Shown here piece by piece: positions 59,070 to 64,000 of a stretch of DNA of 64,000 nucleotides. Source of the DNA: Sphingomonas colocasiae (lineage in GTDB: Bacteria > Pseudomonadota > Alphaproteobacteria > Sphingomonadales > Sphingomonadaceae); the NCBI RefSeq assembly GCF_019880585.1, contig NZ_JAINVV010000004.1, forward strand, positions 372,001 to 436,000, read 5' to 3'. A model generated the notes under the pieces. The model was given only the letters and a program-made list of their open reading frames with translations. It searched no databases and was not told the origin of the DNA. Numbering within the stretch: position 1 is the first letter of the stretch; each line of letters opens with the position of its first letter. A program made the translations under genes and the position numbers.

Positions 59070-59074
59070 CTGCT

Positions 59075-59362
59075 TCACCAGCCGCGATAGTGGCGGCGGC
59101 CGTTCTGCCAGTAATAATAGCGTCCACGGCTGTCGCGGCGATAGTCGCGACGGGCCTCGCGAAGATCGCGGCGGAGGTCGCGGCGCGCTTCCCGCACGTC
59201 GCGGCGGCTGTCGGCACGGCGCATGTCGCGGTGATAGTCGCGATAGGCGTCGCGAACGTCCTCGCGATATTCGCGGCGATCGCGCCACGACTGCGCTTCG
59301 GCGCTGGCGGGTACGGACAGGCCGATGGCGGCCAGGCTGGCTGCAATGATCAGAGTACGCAT
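59075..59362 (-). CDS. Small secreted Arg/Asp/Tyr-rich protein
   Basis: A 95-residue protein with a signal peptide (MRTLIIAASLAAIGLSVPAS, then Ala-Glu-Ala). The mature part consists of charged repeats of the type RRD-x-RE and YRDYHRD and ends in a Tyr/Trp-rich segment (GRYYYWQNGRRHYRGW). AAGGAG lies before the ATG. Comparable low-complexity periplasmic proteins are common in Sphingomonas; function is unknown. Confidence 0.75.
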   Translation of the reverse strand: MRTLIIAASLAAIGLSVPASAEAQSWRDRREYREDVRDAYRDYHRDMRRADSRRDVREARRDLRRDLREARRDYRRDSRGRYYYWQNGRRHYRGW

Positions 59363-59470
59363 GATCCTGCTCCTTCTCTACGCGTTCCAGACTTTAGGAA
59401 CGACCCAACATGCGCGATGTTGCGTGAACCGGAAACTACGTGCCGTTCATCGGGCGGACAGCCATGGCGA

Positions 59471-59977
59471 TCATTTCACCGCTTCATGCGCATAACTCAG
59501 GATTCTGGCGATCTTCCAGGCGCCGCCCTCCTTTTTCCAGAGCTGGGTGAAATGCGCCCGGCCGACCAGTTTTTCGGGTCCGTCGCCCTTGCGTTCGTAG
59601 AAGACATGTTCGCCGTCCTCGATCGCGCCATAGCCGGGCACGGGATCGACCCTTAGCGTATCCGCGACCAGTTCGCGGCGCGATCGCCAGGCGTCCGGTG
59701 CCTTTCGCGCTTCGCAGGTCTTGGCATATTGCGCGACGAAGGGCGCCGCCGATCGCGCCACCACGCCCTGCTTGTCGTGATAGAATTCCAGATCGTCGGT
59801 CAGCATGCCGGCAACGGCCTGCGGATCGCAGCCTTCGAAGAAGATCCGGAAGAATTCGGCGTCGCGCGCCGTGATTTCGGCGCGCAGCCCCGGATCGGGC
59901 GTTGCTGCCTGTGCATGACCGGCCGACAGCAGGGCGGCGGCGAGAATGCCCGACAGGGACAGGAAGTGAAGCGGCAT
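59471..59977 (-). CDS. Secreted NTF2-like (DUF4440/SnoaL-type) protein
   Basis: A protein of 168 residues from ATG 59977 (MPLHFLSLSGILAAALLSAG), with a signal peptide of about 24 residues. The mature part is an NTF2-like cone: RDAEFFRIFFEGCDPQAVAGM, DDLEFYHDKQGVV, and the end FTQLWKKEGGAWKIARILSY. The GGAG ribosome-binding site lies nine bases upstream and inside the 3' arm of a 17-bp inverted repeat. An ATG five codons earlier has no such site. The ligand or reaction is unknown. Confidence 0.83.
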   Translation of the reverse strand: MPLHFLSLSGILAAALLSAGHAQAATPDPGLRAEITARDAEFFRIFFEGCDPQAVAGMLTDDLEFYHDKQGVVARSAAPFVAQYAKTCEARKAPDAWRSRRELVADTLRVDPVPGYGAIEDGEHVFYERKGDGPEKLVGRAHFTQLWKKEGGAWKIARILSYAHEAVK

Positions 59978-59983
59978 CGATCG

Positions 59984-60023
59984 GGGCTCCATGTGTATTA
60001 GCAAAATAATACACGTGGAGCCC
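59984..60023 (-). promoter_or_regulatory. 17-bp inverted repeat covering a ribosome-binding site
   Basis: Segment 59984-60000 pairs with 60007-60023 (17 positions, one T/C difference that becomes G-U in one RNA strand) around a six-base A-rich loop. The inner part is AT-rich in a GC-rich region. The GGAG of the NTF2-like gene is inside the structure. It can be read as an operator dyad or as an RNA hairpin hiding the ribosome-binding site; it also follows the yjhX stop by 20 bases. Confidence 0.7.
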
Positions 60024-60042
60024 TTACGGTCAATTCGCGCCG

Positions 60043-60300
60043 TCAGCGATTGTCGAGCTGCGCGCGCACCGCGCCCAGCCCAAGCCGCGTGATGCGATAG
60101 GGCTGGCCGCCCATGCTGGCGATCAGCCGCCGACGCTTCAGCCGGCGGAAGACGCCAAGATTGCAGTCCGAAAGCAGCCAGCCGTCGCGCGTGAAGCATT
60201 CCACCGCGACGATGCGGCCGTCTTCATCGCGGCGATGCGCGATGCGACCGCCCTGCGCCAGCGCGTGCAGCACGCGCTGTTCGTATTTCGAGATATTCAT
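60043..60300 (-). CDS. yjhX: YjhX family protein
   Basis: An 85-residue protein starting [20 protein letters not shown] and containing [20 protein letters not shown] and a final RAQLDNR, the hallmarks of YjhX/UPF0386. E. coli YjhX has been described as the toxin of a YjhX-YjhQ pair; no YjhQ (acetyltransferase) gene is adjacent here. It may be a DNA-binding winged-helix protein. The upstream frame extension has no conserved sequence. Confidence 0.85.
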   Translation of the reverse strand: MNISKYEQRVLHALAQGGRIAHRRDEDGRIVAVECFTRDGWLLSDCNLGVFRRLKRRRLIASMGGQPYRITRLGLGAVRAQLDNR

Positions 60301-60663
60301 GCGGGAAAAAAGACCCATCCTTCTGGACGTGATCTCCAATCCGTTCTGGCTGAGCTTCGAAAAGTTCAGGGCAAGCGAATGAGAGGCGTCCGGTCAAAGG
60401 GCGCGAACGTCCGCTGGCGGAGGCGCGAAGCCCCGCCATCGCATTCGCGCGGCCGACGGCGCCGCCGGGTTCGTGAACCCGGCCCCGTCGATCAGCGGGC
60501 GACAATCTCCGACATGAACCACTCCGAAAGTGCGGACGGGCCCTATAGCAAGTCTTGATGCGCTTGTCTCATCAGCATCTTCAGGATCGCGCCTGGTGGA
60601 TCGTATCCGACAAAAGCATCCGCTTTTGACGGAGGTCCGATCCACTGAGCCGTGGTCAGACTG
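60301..60663. other. 363-base spacer with two hairpins, no gene recognised
   Basis: Between yjhX and the haemoglobin gene no coding sequence is convincing. An 8-bp hairpin lies at 60465-60482. A nested stem of about 50 bases lies at 60596-60645: outer arms 60596-60603/60638-60645, then 60606-60609/60630-60633, then 60611-60617/60622-60628. The latter lies just beyond the haemoglobin stop on the minus strand and probably acts as its terminator. Confidence 0.6.
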
Positions 60664-61083
60664 CTAGAGCATATCCGGTGCCGGCTGCGAAGCCGGGCGG
60701 CTGATCATCGCATGCGCCATTTGCGCGAGCCGCGCGACCATGGCTTCGCCCAGCCTGGGATCGATCCCAGGCTGCGCCGCAACCGCGCGCGCCATCGCCT
60801 GCACCCACTGGCCGGCGATCGCAGGCGTGACGGCAAGGCCGCGATGGAGCGACATGACGCAGGCATTGCGCGCCATCCAGGCCTGGCTCGGTCCGCCCAG
60901 CCAGGCGGTCAGGAACTGCTCCAGCCCTTCCGCCACCGGCCCCAGATCGGCAGCATGCATCGCGCGCAGCGGCGCATAGTCCGTCTCTTCGTCCATCAGC
61001 GCATAAAAGCGTGAGACGATCGCCGACACCGCGGGCGCGCCGCCGATCGCCTCATAGGGAAGGATAGGGGCGGGATCGGCCAT
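60664..61083 (-). CDS. Group II truncated haemoglobin
   Basis: A 139-residue globin from ATG 61083 with GGAG six bases upstream. It has FLTAWLGGPSQAW, a group II feature, and the proximal-His region in CVMSLHRGLAVTP. Such globins bind O2 or NO and often respond to oxygen limitation or nitrosative stress. The FNR/FixK-type box at 61132-61145 supports oxygen control. Confidence 0.87.
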   Translation of the reverse strand: MADPAPILPYEAIGGAPAVSAIVSRFYALMDEETDYAPLRAMHAADLGPVAEGLEQFLTAWLGGPSQAWMARNACVMSLHRGLAVTPAIAGQWVQAMARAVAAQPGIDPRLGEAMVARLAQMAHAMISRPASQPAPDML

Positions 61084-61131
61084 GTTCTGCTCCATGACGG
61101 TGCGGCATGGCATGATGGCGGCCGTCTGGAT

Positions 61132-61145
61132 TTGATCGGTGTCAA
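61132..61145. promoter_or_regulatory. FNR/FixK-type box between haemoglobin and DUF1905 genes
   Basis: TTGATCGGTGTCAA has the TTGA-N6-TCAA dyad. It lies 49 bases before the haemoglobin ATG and 69 bases before the divergent DUF1905 ATG, so it could serve either. Flanking sequence resembles the region around the box at 59001. Confidence 0.65.
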
Positions 61146-61213
61146 ATCAGCGGCCCGGAACGATCCTGCCGCCCGCTTGCGCGCTCGCCCCGTTTCTGGG
61201 ATCGCTGATCTCC

Positions 61214-61540
61214 ATGAGCGATGGCGAGACACTGGTTTTCGAGGCGGTTCTGTGGCGCTGGACCCCGCAGCCGCCGGCCAAGGCGAGCTGGTATTTCGTG
61301 ACCCTGACCGGCGATGCCGCCGATCTGGTGCGGATGCGGTCCTTCGAGCGCCGCGCCGCCGGCCAGTCGCGCGGCTTCGGATCGGTTCCGGTGCGCGCGA
61401 CGATCGGGGGGAGCGACTTCGCGACCTCACTGTTCCCGCACAGGGAAAGCGACGGCTATCTGCTGCCGATCAAGGCCGAGGTGCGGCGGCGCGAGGATAT
61501 CGGGGAAGGGGATGAGGTGAGGGTGACGCTTTGGCTGTGA
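61214..61540 (+). CDS. DUF1905 domain protein
   Basis: A 108-residue protein starting MSDGETLVFEAVLWRWTPQ, with ASWYFVTL and FGSVPVRATIGGSDFATSLFP, then YLLPIKAEVRR and ending DEVRVTLWL. This matches DUF1905, a small beta-barrel family sometimes fused to YdeI-type domains. Function is unknown. It is divergent from the haemoglobin gene. Confidence 0.85.
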   Translation: MSDGETLVFEAVLWRWTPQPPAKASWYFVTLTGDAADLVRMRSFERRAAGQSRGFGSVPVRATIGGSDFATSLFPHRESDGYLLPIKAEVRRREDIGEGDEVRVTLWL

Positions 61541-61565
61541 ATGGAGTGCACTAAGTATTTGAAAC

Positions 61566-61600
61566 CAGATGGCATTCACCCGTTGGGCGAATGCCATCTG
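61566..61600. terminator. Bidirectional terminator between DUF1905 and a cysteine-rich gene
   Basis: Arms 61566-61577 and 61589-61600 are exact 12-bp complements; the loop can add CCC/GGG pairs. It lies 26 bases after the DUF1905 stop and seven bases beyond the stop of the convergent gene. Confidence 0.7.
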
Positions 61601-61606
61601 AATCAT

Positions 61607-61813
61607 TTAGGTAGTGTGACAGGCGTTGCTACAGAAATAGCAGCCGTTCGATTGCCAGTAGTACGCTTTTGCTGCTGCGACTGCCGGCGGACACGAAGGA
61701 AAATCGCCTAGGTAAATTCGATTTTCGAGTTGAGGCATGAAAGCGCATCCATAGGCATGCACTTCGTGGTCACCGTTGGGTTGGGCATTTTTGTTAACGT
61801 AATACGATGCCAT
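61607..61813 (-). CDS. Conserved small Cys/His protein of unknown function
   Basis: A 68-residue protein starting MASYYVNKNAQPNGDHEVHA. Cysteines at 23, 41, 58, 61 and 65 and histidines at 16, 19 and 66 suggest metal binding (NGCYFCSNACHTT at the end). I recall a widespread small family with the same YYVN...GDHEVH...NGC...CHT layout, without assigned function. GGAG lies eight bases before the ATG; a GTG three codons earlier is possible. It opens the lower-GC patch before nrdB. Confidence 0.7.
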   Translation of the reverse strand: MASYYVNKNAQPNGDHEVHAYGCAFMPQLENRIYLGDFPSCPPAVAAAKAYYWQSNGCYFCSNACHTT

Positions 61814-62239
61814 GTTCGGCACTCCGGCGGCGGTTGCAAAAAATGCGCTTCGGAGCGTATGACCCGTTTATCGGTCGCTGGGCATACGTCCTCGACCCGG
61901 AGGAAGGTTGCCGCAAGCTCCTTCGTCCAGGAGGGCGGGCTGCTGGCAGGCAGACCCGCCCTTCGCGATTCGGTCATATGCGGACCGCCGGTGCTGGTCA
62001 AGCCTGATCGCAGAAGCCTTGAAGATATTCTTCTGAAAAAAGGCTGTTAAGGCTCAGGTTGCGCCTGTGTGGTCGGCTGATGTGGCCGAAATTGTCAGCG
62101 CGGCTCACGTCGCTTGTGCTTTCGGTGTTATGGGCATTATCGGCATCTCTGGCCTATTAATGGGCTTTCTGTTTCGTGATGGATTCTGCCGATGAACTAG
62201 GTTATAAGGTTGCCGTGCACTTCGTGATGGAGTTCAAGT
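61814..62239. other. 426-base spacer of lower GC, no gene recognised
   Basis: No convincing coding sequence is seen. A hairpin lies at 61932-61962 (8 bp plus 4 bp with one bulged A). A plus-strand open frame ending at 62050 could encode a short protein but overlaps the cysteine-rich gene and has no clear start. Base composition drops along this stretch toward the next gene. Confidence 0.5.
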
Positions 62240-62950
62240 ATGGGATTAAATCCGAAGGCTAGGAGTCGTAGTCCGCGGTTTCCTAGCTACCCTCTGAATG
62301 AGGCAGTTGCGTACGCGCAGAGAATTTATGAAGGTGTCCACAGGAGTACTATCGACGCATCGACCGCATTCCGACTCATGGGATTTAGCGGGCGTAGTGG
62401 AGCTAGTTCGACGGCTCTGGGGGCCATCCGTCAGTTCGGTTTGATCGATGGGATTGGTGAGAGTACGCGAATTAGTGATCTCGCCTTGAGGATTCTTGAG
62501 CCGGCTTCGTCAGCTGAACGCAGTGATGCGTTACGTGTCGCTGCTAACGAACCGGATATTTTTCGTTCAATCCTTGATCGGTTTGATGGCCGGATTCCCA
62601 AATCAGATGAGCCTGTGAGGGCGTATCTGATTCGCGATATGGGTTTTTCCAAAGGTGGAGCGGAAGATTGTTTGTCATCGCTCCGGAAAACAATCGAATG
62701 CATTAACGCATTGGAAGATGACGTATCGCGATCAATTGTTGAGGCTGAAGCAGAGATATTAGGTTCTGCTCAGAGTGAGCCGATATTGAAGCGTGATGGT
62801 GTCAATAAATCTAGTCGGTCGTACCGGATTCCACTCACTCGCGATTGTGAGGTTGAGTTGGATTTTCATGGCGCTGTAACGGAGCGAGCAATATCGCGAT
62901 TAATTATGCACATCGAATTAATGAAAGAGGTCTGGGCCGAAGAGGATTGA
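62240..62950 (+). CDS. Uncharacterised 236-residue protein, probable horizontally acquired gene
   Basis: Starts at ATG 62240 with GGAG eight bases upstream. Codon use is clearly more AT-rich than in the rest of the window. The N-terminal 75 residues look like a winged-helix unit (AVAYAQRIYEGV, ASTAFRLMGFSGRSGASSTALGAIRQFGLID), and a second similar unit may follow (AYLIRDMGFSKGGAEDCLSSLRKTI). No catalytic motif is seen. The pattern recalls small proteins of mobile regions, but I cannot assign a family. Confidence 0.7.
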   Translation: MGLNPKARSRSPRFPSYPLNEAVAYAQRIYEGVHRSTIDASTAFRLMGFSGRSGASSTALGAIRQFGLIDGIGESTRISDLALRILEPASSAERSDALRVAANEPDIFRSILDRFDGRIPKSDEPVRAYLIRDMGFSKGGAEDCLSSLRKTIECINALEDDVSRSIVEAEAEILGSAQSEPILKRDGVNKSSRSYRIPLTRDCEVELDFHGAVTERAISRLIMHIELMKEVWAEED

Positions 62951-62994
62951 TTGGCCTTATTTAAATGCAAGATTGCTATATTTAGTCAGTAGAA

Positions 62995-63031
62995 ACCGGC
63001 CTCGGGCTGGCTTGCGCCACCCGAGGCCGGT
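62995..63031 (-). terminator. Terminator after nrdB
   Basis: Arms 62995-63006 and 63020-63031 are exact 12-bp complements around a 13-base loop, just beyond the nrdB stop on the minus strand, followed by TTTC on that strand. Confidence 0.75.
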
Positions 63032-63037
63032 GCGTCT

Positions 63038-64000
63038 TTATTCGGCGGCGATTCCTGCTTTCGCGAACATATCATCCTCGCCGGTCTCGACAGCCACATC
63101 GTTGGCGCGCGCCTTCTTGCGGCGATCGAAGCTGTCCCACACCTCGTTCCAGTTGCCGCGCGTCGCGGCCTTGGAATATTCGGTGGCGCGCGTTTCGAAG
63201 AAGTTCGCATGCTCGACGCCGTTGAGCAGCGGGGCGAGCCAGGGCAGCGGGTGTTCGTCGATCATGAACATCGGCTTCAGGCCGAGCTGGCCCAGGCGCC
63301 AGTCCGCGATGTAGCGGATATATTTCTTGATCTCCTTGGGGCTCATGCCGGGCACCGGGCCCTGTTCGAACGCCAGATCGATGAATGCGTCCTCCAGCCC
63401 CACGGTGGTGTGGCAGACGTCGCGGATGTCGCTCTTCACCGCCGCCGTCAGGCAGTCGCGCTCGCGCGTGAAGGCGTGGAACAGCTTGGTGATGCCTTCG
63501 CAGTGCAGGCTCTCGTCGCGGATCGACCAGGTGACGATCTGGCCCATGCCCTTCATCTTGTTGAAGCGCGGGAAGTTCATCAGCATCGCGAAGCTGGCGA
63601 AGAGCTGGAGCCCCTCGGTGAAGCCGCCGAACATGGCGAGCGTGCGCGCGATATCCTCGTCGCTGTCGACGCCGAAGGTCGCCAGATAATCGTGCTTGTC
63701 CTTCATCTCCTTATATTGAAGGAACATGCCGTACTCGCTCTCGGGCATGCCGATCGTGTCGAGCAGATGGCTGTACGCCGCGATATGCACGGTCTCCATG
63801 TTGCTGAACGCGGTCAGCATCATCTTGATCTCGGTCGGCTTGAACACGCGGCCATATTTGTCGTGGTAGCAATCCTGCACTTCGACATCGGCCTGGGTGA
63901 AGAAGCGGAAGATCTGGGTGAGCAGGTTGCGCTCATGATCGGTCAGCTTCTGCGCCCAGTCGCGACAATCCTCGCCCAGCGGCACTTCCTCCGGCATCCA
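63038..64000 (-). CDS. nrdB: Ribonucleotide reductase class I small subunit, 5' end outside the window
   Basis: Holds the di-iron tyrosyl-radical cofactor for dNTP synthesis. The visible 320 residues run from a Trp codon at the window edge through PEEVPLGEDCRDWAQ to the stop; roughly the first 30 residues are missing. Iron ligands and radical Tyr appear in NMETVHIAAYSH, and the second set in RDESLHCEGITKLFH. The end is short and acidic (EDDMFAKAGIAAE). nrdA should lie outside the window. Confidence 0.96.
   Translation of the reverse strand, partial: WMPEEVPLGEDCRDWAQKLTDHERNLLTQIFRFFTQADVEVQDCYHDKYGRVFKPTEIKMMLTAFSNMETVHIAAYSHLLDTIGMPESEYGMFLQYKEMKDKHDYLATFGVDSDEDIARTLAMFGGFTEGLQLFASFAMLMNFPRFNKMKGMGQIVTWSIRDESLHCEGITKLFHAFTRERDCLTAAVKSDIRDVCHTTVGLEDAFIDLAFEQGPVPGMSPKEIKKYIRYIADWRLGQLGLKPMFMIDEHPLPWLAPLLNGVEHANFFETRATEYSKAATRGNWNEVWDSFDRRKKARANDVAVETGEDDMFAKAGIAAE

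Noticed and set aside
61708-62001. A 97-codon minus-strand frame over the start of the cysteine-rich gene
   Set aside because: No ribosome-binding site, no conserved pattern, and it overlaps a better-supported small gene in another frame.
61730-62050. A 106-codon plus-strand frame in the lower-GC patch
   Set aside because: It starts antisense to the cysteine-rich gene and has no clear start signal; it is left as unassigned spacer.

Overview
The window looks like chromosomal DNA of a Sphingomonas-type alphaproteobacterium. GC content is high. It carries complete S10, spc and alpha ribosomal-protein operons in alphaproteobacterial order, an adenylate kinase with a four-cysteine LID, a TonB receptor paired with a PepSY membrane protein, carotenoid genes (crtZ, crtB), PHA synthase with phasin, an Mla-type lipid transport cluster, and dispersed palindromic repeats of sorts I associate with sphingomonads. 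No tRNA, rRNA, CRISPR array, transposase or integrase gene was recognised.

Layout. Positions 1-3459 hold the end of the str operon (last codon of rpsG, fusA, tuf), closed by a terminator. Positions 3546-15727 hold rpsJ-rplCDWB-rpsS-rplV-rpsC-rplP-rpmC-rpsQ-rplNXE-rpsNH-rplFR-rpsE-rpmD-rplO-secY-adk, mostly touching or overlapping. The main breaks are a strongly structured leader before rplC, a terminator-like hairpin between rpmD and rplO, and hairpins before secY and adk. Positions 15861-20720 hold an unrelated insert: two small membrane or secreted proteins, an SRPBCC protein, NADP-type glutamate dehydrogenase and an OmpR-type two-component system. It separates adk from the alpha operon rpsM-rpsK-rpoA-rplQ (20955-23510), which has its own promoter and leader structure and ends in a textbook terminator.

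Positions 23664-36582 encode a secreted prolyl oligopeptidase, a class A penicillin-binding protein, a DctA-type transporter, a small basic protein, threonine aldolase, an EamA exporter, a nucleotide-sugar-type epimerase, a Ste24/M48 protease and aminopeptidase N. Positions 36723-40697 (minus strand) are an MlaEFD-lipoprotein operon followed by a DEDDh exonuclease. Positions 40766-44966 carry a HAD phosphatase, a GIY-YIG gene between two 36-bp direct repeats, clpS, phasin and phaC. Positions 45140-53014 carry the TonB receptor/PepSY pair, an AlaC-like aminotransferase, a DUF1176 protein, a thioesterase, crtZ and crtB. Positions 53032-58248 hold two DUF3617 proteins around a VOC protein, uvrB and a proline iminopeptidase, with a long repeat-rich spacer after uvrB. 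Positions 58347-61540 hold small stress-like genes, including a 36-residue membrane protein and a truncated haemoglobin that both lie behind near-identical FNR/FixK-type boxes, and a YjhX-family protein. Positions 61541-62990 form a visibly lower-GC patch with two uncharacterised genes. The window ends inside nrdB.

The most interesting candidates are cis-acting structures rather than a new enzyme system: the rplC leader, the alpha-operon leader, the paired FNR-box promoters, a 17-bp inverted repeat covering the ribosome-binding site of an NTF2-like gene beside yjhX, the repeat-flanked GIY-YIG gene, and the low-GC patch before nrdB.
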